Positions 26,184-34,459 of a DNA stretch of 64,000 bases are shown piece by piece. The DNA comes from a bacterium (GTDB taxonomy: Bacteria > Hinthialibacterota > Hinthialibacteria > Hinthialibacterales > Hinthialibacteraceae), in assembly GCA_016125385.1 (NCBI GenBank), contig WGLV01000002.1, positions 186,001 through 250,000 on the forward strand, in the 5' to 3' direction. The position numbers and the translations under genes are program-made. The notes under the pieces are model-generated. The model was not told the DNA's origin. It did no database searches and was given only the letters and a program-made list of their open reading frames with translations. Each line of letters begins with the position of its first letter. Position 1 is the first letter of the stretch.

Positions 26184-27584
26184 TTAAAAGAGCGTCCAAT
26201 CAGGAATCGCGGTGGGAAGCGTCTCGATCGTGGCGACGGACGGAGTCGCAGTCAATTTCAGCCAGAGTCCTTCCGGTAAAGCCTCAGCTGATTGTGGTGT
26301 GATGTCCTCAAACCGCAGCCGCCAGTGAAATTCATTCCCCGCGTCCACCTCAAAACCATCATCCTGCATTAAATCAATCAAGGATTGATAATCAAACGTC
26401 ATCTCGCTCTCCGCCCACTCAATGAAGTCGGCTTTGTACAGCGCGAGCAAGTTTTGGAGTAATGGAAATGAAGATGAAAACTGAATATCCATAACCGATA
26501 TGGAAATACGCCTGTCGTCTACGCTCAGTTCGGGAACGCCAGTCAAAACAGCCTTGACCGGAGCCTGATTACCCAGTTGATCGAATAGTATCAATTGCGT
26601 TGAAATTTGCAGGACGCCGTCTTGCCCGGTAAGCAGCACGGATTCGATTCGGATCTGGACCTGATCGTTTAACGGGATAGTTCCATCCGTCAGATTTTCT
26701 CCGATAAGCCGCGACGCCTCGTCATATCGAATCAGCACCGGCAGATGGATGTTGTCCGGCTCTGGTGGATCGGTAATCAGCAGATCGGGCAGGGAGCCGC
26801 TTTCAATCGTACTTTGCGCATCGCCCGCGATGAGCAGGGGGTGCGCCTTAAGCGTGATGGATGATTGCGCGAGCCCGCTGACGAACTGGATGGGACTCGC
26901 GTATACCGATTCCGGGTTAATTTGAAGCGTGAGGTTATCGTCCAAAACGAGAGGCTTGTTCAATTCAACCCAAAGGCGCTCACCCAGGGGCCTTAATTCT
27001 TCCCGCGATGTCTCCTCGACTGACTGATTGATCTGGGCGATCAGGTCGCCGGCTTCTTTTTGAAACTGATCGTCGATGACGCCGGTGATGTCGATGTTGA
27101 GAAAAGTTACCTTGCAGCGATTGATATAATCCGAACTCATGGTCGCGTCAGAGACCAGTCCCCATGACGCATCCCAGGCCAGCGGCGTGTTGAGAGTAAA
27201 CAGCACCCGGCGCGGATCGCTTGTGCTTCCGCATGATGTCGTCAGATAGCCAATGAATGGGAATTTATCGCGCGATGAAACCTTGAGCCAGTAATGATAC
27301 TCAGCGGTCAACGATAGAAGGTCGTTTTCCCCATTCCATTCGATGGGAAGGCCGGGTTTCCAGAGTTTGTACTGGTATCTGAAATTCGACTCGGTGACCC
27401 AATCCTCAGACTGGTCGATGACTTGAGGCAGAACGGCGTCGAGGTCTTGCTGGAAGCGATCCAGCCCGATCGACAGAGGGATCGTGACATAAGACGCCTC
27501 GTCTGGCGGCGTCCGCGCGTTGGCGGGCGCTATTCCGTCGAGCCATAATATTGCCATGAGCAAAACAATTCCGCTTAAACGCAT
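26184..27584 (-). CDS. DUF4403 family exported protein
   Basis: 466 residues with a signal peptide (GIVLLMAILWLDGIAPANA). The DUF4403 pattern is visible: YVTIPLSIGLDRFQQDLDAVLPQ, a tubular lipid-binding-like repeat of strands, NTPLAWDASWGLVS and the repeat with C near 160 (INRCKVTFLNIDI), LWVELNKPLVLDDNLTLQINPESV, and the second half with LPVLIRYDEASRLIG. This family resembles BPI/TULIP-like lipid-binding tubes and probably works in the periplasm or on the outer membrane; the exact function is not known. The RBS AGGAGGAAGG precedes the ATG. It shares a strand with the CBM9 gene 112 bases upstream and may follow it in one transcript. Confidence 0.75.
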   Translation of the reverse strand: MRLSGIVLLMAILWLDGIAPANARTPPDEASYVTIPLSIGLDRFQQDLDAVLPQVIDQSEDWVTESNFRYQYKLWKPGLPIEWNGENDLLSLTAEYHYWLKVSSRDKFPFIGYLTTSCGSTSDPRRVLFTLNTPLAWDASWGLVSDATMSSDYINRCKVTFLNIDITGVIDDQFQKEAGDLIAQINQSVEETSREELRPLGERLWVELNKPLVLDDNLTLQINPESVYASPIQFVSGLAQSSITLKAHPLLIAGDAQSTIESGSLPDLLITDPPEPDNIHLPVLIRYDEASRLIGENLTDGTIPLNDQVQIRIESVLLTGQDGVLQISTQLILFDQLGNQAPVKAVLTGVPELSVDDRRISISVMDIQFSSSFPLLQNLLALYKADFIEWAESEMTFDYQSLIDLMQDDGFEVDAGNEFHWRLRFEDITPQSAEALPEGLWLKLTATPSVATIETLPTAIPDWTLF

Positions 27585-27696
27585 ATCCTTCCTCCTATGA
27601 GCCGATTTGTGCTCATAACATCGTAATTGATTCGAATACGGCTATGATGTTCCGTTAAAATTCGGAGCAGTTGCTCTCTCTATTGTAGTAGGAGGA

Positions 27697-29787
27697 TTAG
27701 AAAGTGTAGGTGAGTTTGGTGAAAACGCTGTTACCGGTTTCTTCACGGTCGCTGACCTGATTAAAGACCAGATACCAGTGAGCGTTGTGGACGAACTCCC
27801 ATCCGTAAATGATGCTGATGTTGCCCACGCCGCGATCTCGATTCTGCAGCGATGACTTGATCCACATCGTGTCGGAAAAATAGTAATCGAAAACGATCCG
27901 GTTTAACCATACGGTGTCGGCTCCGCCAGTGGGTTTGTCTTCCTGCCGTATGGTGAATTCATAACGGATGGGCCAACGTTCGAACGGTTTGAAGTTTTTC
28001 CCGATGCTGATTTCGTTGTAATCAACCTCTTCAAACTCGCCGCCGCCCCAATTCAATTCGACGCGCTTCCAGAAATCGGAATTGAAAAACGATACGCCCG
28101 CGGTGGTGCGCAGGTTGTCGTATGGCGCGTGATAATCGATTTGCTGTCCCGCTTGCAGACCGAAATCATTGGGGAACACAACGCTGGAATTAAATGTATA
28201 GTCGCGCAGAATTGTGGAACCGTCTTCGTTTTCATACAGCCTCCAATCGGCGTTGACATTAACGCTTTTATACCAGCGTTCATCCGATTGATGGCGATAA
28301 CCCGCGTTGATGCTGGGGCCGAAAATATCCTGCCGTGGCGTATACCCCAGCACGGGGTTGAACTCTTTGGAAATCGCGTCATACCCCACTTCGACCCGCC
28401 AGGGATATCTGTCGTATTCGATGGAGTTAAATCCCAGATAGTCGTAACTGTCTTTGGTGACGGTTCCGGTTTTGTCTTCGAGGCGTTCATCAGCCAGCGC
28501 GGTCTGAAAGTGATACTCCCAGTCGTCATTAATAAACAGGTCGCCGTCCATGCCTGCGACGCGCGAGTGTCCGCTGTCGAATTCCGACATATTGAGATAA
28601 TACCCAAGCGTTGAGCGCTCGCCGACGTTTTGTGTGGCGCGGAACACGGTCGAGTCGCCGTTGTAGACGCCGTCGTGTACGGTGTCGCCCTGGATATTCA
28701 GCAATGAAAACTTGTAATCCCTCCACTCGCCGCTGATGCGCGCCCCCGCGTCGATATTGGTGAAACGGCGGCTGTAATAGAGCTGTTTCCGCATGCGCAA
28801 TAACTCTTCACCTTCACGAAAAAAACGGCGCTTTTCGGTAAGAAAACGCTCGGTGTCGCGCAGTTCAATCGTGTCGTCGTCCGCTTCCACCTGACCGAAA
28901 TCGGGGTTGAGCGTCCATGACGACGTGATCGACGGAGTCAGCCGTACGCTGAGGTCGGCGCCGCTCTGATAGAGAGACGACACGTCGCCGTTTACATCCA
29001 TGCGTGAACTGACATAGGGCGTGAATTCCCAGTTGCGGTCGAACTGGCTGTCGGCCAGGTCGAGCCCGGTCAGGTGTCCGAAGTGGCGTGGCTTGTAGTA
29101 ATCGGTGGGATTGTAACTCCAGAAACTGGTGACGTCCGTGCTGCGCTGAACCCGAGTGAAATTCAGGCCCCAGGTTTGATTGTCGGCCTGAAAATAATTC
29201 ATGACGGAGAGCGGGATGCTCATTTCGAACACCCAGCGGTCTTCGAGTATTTTCGCCTCCAGTTCCCATTCAGCTGTCCAGCCGATATTGAACTGTCCCG
29301 ATGGCCCTTCATTGGCGTCGTAGCGCGTTCCTAGAGGATTTGTAAAAAACGCGTACTTGGAGCGATGGCTGTGGGTGGGATCGAAATGGACCTCGACGAA
29401 ATCGTCTGCGTCGAATGATCGATCCTCGCGGCGTTCAGTGGCATGAATCTGGCTGATGTCATCGTCGAAGCATTCGCCGGCGATATAGACGTGGGTACGC
29501 GTGTAGGCGACGCGCATCACCGATTGTTGCGCGGCGGGCTGCTGGGTACGGATATCGATGAAATTGGTGGCGGCGTCGCACTGGCTCCAGAAGGGCTCAT
29601 CCAACACGCCGTCAACCATGATCGGCTCATCGGTGCGGAACGCGCGCACGGAAGGAACCGGGGCGTTCGGATCTTTATGCGCGGCGGCGATCGAAGGGAA
29701 TAAACATATTCCAGCGATCAGGAATACAAAAAAACAGGCCTGAAATTCACGAGGTGAACGTGTGATTGCGTCTGGATGCGATGTCAC
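27697..29787 (-). CDS. CBM9-type carbohydrate-binding / DUF5916-like outer-membrane barrel
   Basis: 696 residues, GTG start. A signal peptide ends at FPSIAAAH. Residues about 40-240 are a CBM9-like domain (EPIMVDGVLDEPFWSQC, VYIAGECFDDD, DDFVEVHFDP, WTAEWELEAKI, VFEMSIP), followed by a beta-barrel region of DUF5916 type ending in the Phe-terminal KLTYTF. Proteins with this layout sit in the outer membrane of many Bacteroidota and Planctomycetota-like lineages; they may bind or transport glycans. No in-frame ATG fits the signal peptide, so the GTG at 29787 is used, with only a weak GCAGG upstream. Confidence 0.82.
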   Translation of the reverse strand: MTSHPDAITRSPREFQACFFVFLIAGICLFPSIAAAHKDPNAPVPSVRAFRTDEPIMVDGVLDEPFWSQCDAATNFIDIRTQQPAAQQSVMRVAYTRTHVYIAGECFDDDISQIHATERREDRSFDADDFVEVHFDPTHSHRSKYAFFTNPLGTRYDANEGPSGQFNIGWTAEWELEAKILEDRWVFEMSIPLSVMNYFQADNQTWGLNFTRVQRSTDVTSFWSYNPTDYYKPRHFGHLTGLDLADSQFDRNWEFTPYVSSRMDVNGDVSSLYQSGADLSVRLTPSITSSWTLNPDFGQVEADDDTIELRDTERFLTEKRRFFREGEELLRMRKQLYYSRRFTNIDAGARISGEWRDYKFSLLNIQGDTVHDGVYNGDSTVFRATQNVGERSTLGYYLNMSEFDSGHSRVAGMDGDLFINDDWEYHFQTALADERLEDKTGTVTKDSYDYLGFNSIEYDRYPWRVEVGYDAISKEFNPVLGYTPRQDIFGPSINAGYRHQSDERWYKSVNVNADWRLYENEDGSTILRDYTFNSSVVFPNDFGLQAGQQIDYHAPYDNLRTTAGVSFFNSDFWKRVELNWGGGEFEEVDYNEISIGKNFKPFERWPIRYEFTIRQEDKPTGGADTVWLNRIVFDYYFSDTMWIKSSLQNRDRGVGNISIIYGWEFVHNAHWYLVFNQVSDREETGNSVFTKLTYTF

Positions 29788-29906
29788 GGCTGCCTGCGTC
29801 CCATTTTTTCAAGTGCAAAGAAATTTTTCAGCAAATGACTTGGTCGATAAAACCGGAACAACCATACCACGTGAAACGCCGGCGCCCAATACCCCCGCAC
29901 ACCGGC

Positions 29907-30758
29907 TCAGGCCTGGACGCAGGTCTGGCGCTGCTGACCAAGGCCTTCAATGCGCACATCGATCACGTCGCCTGATTTGAGGAAGGTCGGCGGCTTCATC
30001 CCCATCCCGACGCCGGGCGGCGTTCCGGTGGTGATAATGTCTCCGGGCAGCAGCGTCATGAACTGGCTGATGTAATGAATCAGGAAGGGTGGCTTGAAGA
30101 TCATGGTGCTGGTATTTCCGGTCTGGCGGCGCTGACCGTTCACATCAAGCGACATGGCGAGGTTGTTTACGTCGCCGAGTTCGTCCGGTGTGGCCAGAAA
30201 GGGTCCCATCGGCCCGAAGGTGTCATGACTCTTGCCTTTCACCCACTGCCCGCAATGGTCTTTCTGAAATTCACGTTCGCTTACGTCGTTCATGATGGCG
30301 TACCCCCCGATATGAGAGACGGCGTCATCCAGTTCGACATACTTGGCGCGGCGACCAATCACGAAGCACAGTTCAACTTCCCAATCGGTCATCACTGATT
30401 TTCGTGGTATCTCGACATTGTCGTTCGGCCCGCAAAGCGCGGTGCTCGACTTGGTGAAGATGAGAGGTTCGCCGGGAGGGGTGGCGTTGGTCTCTTTGGC
30501 GTGGTCGAGATAATTGAGACCGATGGCGATAATCTTGCTGGGCCGCGCCACCGGAGACCCCAGCCTGACGCCTTCCGGAGCTGTGGGAGCGTTCGCCGCT
30601 TCACCGTCGAGCAGGCCGGCCAGCCGTGAAAGACCGCCATCGGCGAAAAACGCTTCGTTGTAATCTTCAACCCAGGCCGAGACGTCCAGAATCGAGCCGT
30701 CTGAATTCAGCACGCCGGGTTTTTCGCTTCCAAAATCGCCGAATCGGACCAGTTTCAT
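29907..30758 (-). CDS. Fumarylacetoacetate hydrolase family C-C hydrolase, likely 2,4-diketo-3-deoxy-sugar-acid hydrolase
   Basis: 283 residues. The FAH core from about 75 has KIIAIGLNYLDHAKE, the metal site TDWEVELCFVIG with both Glu, and NDVSEREFQ with the Asp, then PGDIITTGTPPGVG. FAH enzymes of this size cleave acylpyruvates or 2,4-diketo-3-deoxy acids. L-2,4-diketo-3-deoxyrhamnonate or fuconate hydrolases yield pyruvate and L-lactate. It starts 39 bases after an SDR in the same operon, and a LarA-like racemase gene is the first gene, so a deoxy-sugar-acid product (pyruvate plus lactate) fits. Ureidoglycolate lyase or plain acylpyruvase is the alternative. Confidence 0.85.
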   Translation of the reverse strand: MKLVRFGDFGSEKPGVLNSDGSILDVSAWVEDYNEAFFADGGLSRLAGLLDGEAANAPTAPEGVRLGSPVARPSKIIAIGLNYLDHAKETNATPPGEPLIFTKSSTALCGPNDNVEIPRKSVMTDWEVELCFVIGRRAKYVELDDAVSHIGGYAIMNDVSEREFQKDHCGQWVKGKSHDTFGPMGPFLATPDELGDVNNLAMSLDVNGQRRQTGNTSTMIFKPPFLIHYISQFMTLLPGDIITTGTPPGVGMGMKPPTFLKSGDVIDVRIEGLGQQRQTCVQA

Positions 30759-30797
30759 CGTTGGCTCCTTGCCTTATTAGAGAGTGTCGCTGAATCG

Positions 30798-31589
30798 CTA
30801 CCCCATCAGTTTGCCGCCCGAAAGCGGGAACGCGTCGCCGGTATGCATGGCGCCCTCATCGCTGGCGAGATATAACGCCAGCCAGGCGACTTCATCCGGA
30901 GAACCCATGCGGCCGATGGGCTGATAGGCGGAAAGCTGGGCGAACACCTCGCTCTCCCGCCCCGGATAATTCTTGCTCAGATAATCGTCAACGAAAGGCG
31001 TATGGATGCGCGTGGGGCAGATGCAATTACAGCGGATCCCTTTGCCGACATAATCCATCGCGATACTTTTCGTCATCATCATCACCGCGCCCTTGGAGGC
31101 GCAATACGCAAAGCGATCTTTTACCGCGATCAGCGATGCAATGGAAGCGATGTTGACGATCACCCCGCCTCCGCGTTCCAGCATGGAGGGCAGCGCCGCG
31201 CGCGTCATAAGAAAGACGCCTCGCGCGTTAACGTTCATCAGCCGGTCATATTCCTCTTCCGGCGTGTTTAATAAATCGCCAACGAATCCCACGCCCGCGT
31301 TATTCACCAGAATATCGATTCGTCCAGATTGCGACAGAACATTTTTAACCGCCGGGCCGAGAGATTCCGGGTTTGTTACGTCCGCCCTTTGGGCGTGCGC
31401 CCGGCCACCCGAGTCCGTGATGCCGGATGCGGTCTCGTTTGCGCTCTGTTCATTCACATCCAGCGCCCAGACTTCCGCTCCGGCGGATGCGTAAACCCGG
31501 GCGATGCTTCGTCCGATGCCCGATCCCGCGCCCGTGATAACGGCGACGCGATCCTGCAATGAAAAGAGAGGGCGAGCAGAGTCCGGCAT
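30798..31589 (-). CDS. SDR family NAD(P)-dependent dehydrogenase
   Basis: 263 residues from ATG 31589, 5 bases after the transporter stop, with AAAGGG upstream; the open frame to 31664 overlaps the transporter and is rejected. Classical SDR signs are complete: TGAGSGIG, DVNEQS, NNAG, the catalytic Ser in NIASIASL, YCASK, and GGKLMG at the end. Within the operon it is the natural candidate for oxidising 2-keto-3-deoxy-sugar acid to the 2,4-diketo acid that the FAH enzyme cleaves, as LRA5 and LRA6 do in the non-phosphorylating L-rhamnose route. This substrate is inferred from context only. Confidence 0.85.
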   Translation of the reverse strand: MPDSARPLFSLQDRVAVITGAGSGIGRSIARVYASAGAEVWALDVNEQSANETASGITDSGGRAHAQRADVTNPESLGPAVKNVLSQSGRIDILVNNAGVGFVGDLLNTPEEEYDRLMNVNARGVFLMTRAALPSMLERGGGVIVNIASIASLIAVKDRFAYCASKGAVMMMTKSIAMDYVGKGIRCNCICPTRIHTPFVDDYLSKNYPGRESEVFAQLSAYQPIGRMGSPDEVAWLALYLASDEGAMHTGDAFPLSGGKLMG

Positions 31590-31594
31590 CTCGA

Positions 31595-32956
31595 TTACCC
31601 TTTCTGAAAGAGCGATAACACCGAGCGCGCCGCCATGAAGCCGATGGAAAGCAGACTGATCCACAGTGCGGCGTCATACAGGGTAGAGGGCTTCATCGCG
31701 GGGTCGTTGCGCACGTATCGCGACAGAATCGTCTGATACGCCACAACGATCAGAAACAGCGAATTCACCACGCCCATGATCACGACCAGTAACAGCGGCT
31801 GCTGGACGAACGCGTAAATCAATCCGCTGGCGATTGCGAAAACCCATGCCATCCCGGCGGCTGCTCGTCGCCGCGCCGCCGGGCTGTGCGAGTCGATCCA
31901 GCGCAGGATTCCAAAATAATCGGCCCACATCCGTGAAAAACCGGCGATGTTGGCGAACACTGTTGAAAACAACACGGTAAAGGCGCAGAGCATAAATACG
32001 ATTCGGGTGCTTTCGCCAAGCACCTGAGTAAAGATTTCCGATAACTGTTCGATGAAGGCGTTGCCGTCCTGTAACTGATCGGCGCGTGATTGCAACACCG
32101 CAGCGCCCAGAATATAGAACGCCAGCGTGGCGATGGTAAAAATCACCATCGAAACCAGCGCGTCGACGATCATCACGCGCGTCCATCCATGGGCGCGTCG
32201 CTTCCAGTCAGGCGAATCATCGCGCGGGCCGGTCCATGCGGCGTATCCTTTTTCCAGACACCAGTAGGGATAGAGCGAAATCTCGCCCGCCGCCACGCCG
32301 GTGATGCCGAAAGCCGCCACGGCGAGGGGCAACAGGTTGTGAGGGAGATGAAACTGGAGACCTGACATCAGATCATTGGATGTAAATCGATATTCCGTGC
32401 CCTGAATGCGAAACACACAATACAGAATGGTCGCAATGAAAACGCCGTTCAGGATCATGGCGATGGTTTCGATCGATTCATACCGTCCCAGTGAGACGAT
32501 GACGCCGAGCAGGATCACCAGAACGACAGCCCACATGATCGCGGGAACGGCGGGAAACAGAAACGTCCCCACCTGCGCGGCGCCGCCCAGTACGCCGGCC
32601 TGCCCCGCGAAGTTAAAGAGCAGAAAAAACAACGCGACCAGTACCGTCCAGTGTTGACGGCCGATGAATAACGCGCCGTGACGATTCCACGATTGAAGCG
32701 TGGTTTCGCCGGTGAGAATGCAGGCGCGCCCGTATTCAACCTGAACGGCGGTTTTCGCCAGACACCCGAATAAAATGACCCACAGCAGGGCGAAGCCAGC
32801 CCTGGTGCCCAGCGTGGTGGTGGCGATCAACTCACCCGAGCCTACGATGGCGGCGGACAGAATGATTCCTGGACCAATAAAGCGCAACGCGCCGAACCAG
32901 GTTTTGGGCGGTTCCTTGATCTGGACGGCGTCGTGAAAGCGATGCGGTTGATTCAT
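31595..32956 (-). CDS. NRAMP-fold transporter lacking the canonical metal-binding motifs
   Basis: 453 residues from ATG 32956 (GGGGA 6 bases upstream; the longer TTG start at 32977 has none). About 11 helices in the NRAMP/APC order. The first helix reads GPGIILSAAIVGSGELIATT, which lines up with [20 protein letters not shown] of metal transporters, so DPGN is replaced by GSGE. The helix-6 MPH site is replaced in GVAAGEISLYPYW. Both ligand sets for divalent metals are thus altered, and an organic acid or other solute is more likely than Mn or Fe. It lies between a LarA-like gene and the SDR/FAH pair. Automated names will call it a divalent metal transporter. Confidence 0.8.
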   Translation of the reverse strand: MNQPHRFHDAVQIKEPPKTWFGALRFIGPGIILSAAIVGSGELIATTTLGTRAGFALLWVILFGCLAKTAVQVEYGRACILTGETTLQSWNRHGALFIGRQHWTVLVALFFLLFNFAGQAGVLGGAAQVGTFLFPAVPAIMWAVVLVILLGVIVSLGRYESIETIAMILNGVFIATILYCVFRIQGTEYRFTSNDLMSGLQFHLPHNLLPLAVAAFGITGVAAGEISLYPYWCLEKGYAAWTGPRDDSPDWKRRAHGWTRVMIVDALVSMVIFTIATLAFYILGAAVLQSRADQLQDGNAFIEQLSEIFTQVLGESTRIVFMLCAFTVLFSTVFANIAGFSRMWADYFGILRWIDSHSPAARRRAAAGMAWVFAIASGLIYAFVQQPLLLVVIMGVVNSLFLIVVAYQTILSRYVRNDPAMKPSTLYDAALWISLLSIGFMAARSVLSLFQKG

Positions 32957-33007
32957 AAATGTTCCCCGAACTAACAAAACAGGTCAGAGCATCCTACCGG
33001 AAATCGT

Positions 33008-34285
33008 TTACCGCGTCCAAGGCAAAAGCGGCAGGTCGCCCTCCGGAGTAAATTCCATTTCATGCAACTCGCCGATCGATTCCACATGGGGATGCTCGCG
33101 CAGTTCAGGCAGCAAGGCCTCTGACGCCCGCAGATGAATCAGATTCAGCGTGTCGGAGATATGCAGCATGCGCAGCGACGCGGCGTCCACGTCGCCGATG
33201 GATCGCACCATCCAGTCGAACATTTCGCGGTCGGTATCGAAGTTCAGGGGGATATCGGCGCAGAGCGCGTTCCGTGACGTCACTGCATTAACGTAGGTGA
33301 CGCGTTTGTCCATTTTTTGCAGAACGCGCTGACCGCAGAAGTCGGCGAGACCGACGCCAACCGCGTTGCCGTTGGTTTCGGGCGTGATGTCCATTACGGC
33401 GATTCGAGTGATGTCTGGCGCGTCGTTCCATCGCCGGTTGATGCGATAGCGGCGTCCGGTGACATTGGGGTCGAGCCCCACGCCGCTGATGTTTTTGCCG
33501 ATACGATCGACGATCAGCGCGTCAGCCCGCTCGATCGGCAGCGAGGGCATCCATTCACGCGCCTGACGAATCCACTCTCGTTCATGGTGAATCAGAGCGT
33601 CCGCCGACGACCAGTTCAAACTGGCGGTTTCATGATACGCGTTTTCAAGAATCGCCAGACCGCCGAGTATCTTGCCTGTCTGAATGGCGACTCCGGCGAT
33701 GGTTTCAATCAGGTGAACGTGATCGAAGTCCGTTGTGCGGCTGTGAAACGTGCGCGCTCCATCGACCTTGCCAAGCCCGACCGCGATCATTTTGAGGATG
33801 CCGCTTTCGATGGCTCCGTTAAAATCCGTATGCGGCTTGATGCGGTTTATCACGATGACGCCGTCCGATTCAAACGCGTCACGGGAAAAAAACACCGGAA
33901 CGCCATCGCCCGTTTGGCCAAGACGAACCGTTTCGATGGAAGAAATGATTGGCGCGCCTGTCCGGTCCTCACGGAGACCGTATTCGAGCAGGATATCGCG
34001 CTGCGCTTCCGCGGCGCCTCCCCCGTGTGAGCCCATTGCGGGAATCAGAACCACGCTCGCGCCGCGTTCTTTCAGTGCACTCACCACGGCGGCGGCGATC
34101 TCATCCAGGTGGCTGATGCCCCGGCTGCCGCATGCGACGGCGATGCGCTTGCCGCTGAGATCCTCCGCCCTCAGACCTTCGCGCACCGCGTTCAACGCGG
34201 CGGTGTGAACGTCCTCCAGCCTGGGGCGGGGAAAACGTTGAACGATATCGGCCATTTGTGGCGTACTTGTCATGGCGGCGCTCAT
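33008..34285 (-). CDS. LarA-like (DUF2088) racemase-type protein
   Basis: About 425 residues from ATG 34285; the frame also opens at a TTG (34306) and has further ATGs at 34273 and 34255, and none has a good RBS, so the start is uncertain. The N-terminal LarA-like domain shows KRIAVACGSRGISHLDEI, LIPAMGSHGGG, and NRIKPHTDFNGAIESGILK. KPH matches His174 of lactate racemase, but the GYSGGxK motif carrying the pincer Lys184 is changed, the nearest Lys being three residues later. So it is a LarA-superfamily protein of unclear nickel-pincer use. Such homologs racemise short alpha-hydroxyacids. It is the first gene of the four-gene operon. Confidence 0.78.
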   Translation of the reverse strand: MSAAMTSTPQMADIVQRFPRPRLEDVHTAALNAVREGLRAEDLSGKRIAVACGSRGISHLDEIAAAVVSALKERGASVVLIPAMGSHGGGAAEAQRDILLEYGLREDRTGAPIISSIETVRLGQTGDGVPVFFSRDAFESDGVIVINRIKPHTDFNGAIESGILKMIAVGLGKVDGARTFHSRTTDFDHVHLIETIAGVAIQTGKILGGLAILENAYHETASLNWSSADALIHHEREWIRQAREWMPSLPIERADALIVDRIGKNISGVGLDPNVTGRRYRINRRWNDAPDITRIAVMDITPETNGNAVGVGLADFCGQRVLQKMDKRVTYVNAVTSRNALCADIPLNFDTDREMFDWMVRSIGDVDAASLRMLHISDTLNLIHLRASEALLPELREHPHVESIGELHEMEFTPEGDLPLLPWTR

Positions 34286-34459
34286 TTCACGAGATTGATA
34301 TGGCAAAGACTAACCGGATTCATCTCTCGAATAAATCCCGCGCTTTGTCAGGTTACGTGAATATTTCACCAGCGAACACTTCAAACGAAAGCGATTTCAG
34401 CCGATGATTGAAAAGGATGCAATCCGTTGCGTTCTGCCAATCGCGATAAGGAGTTTGAC

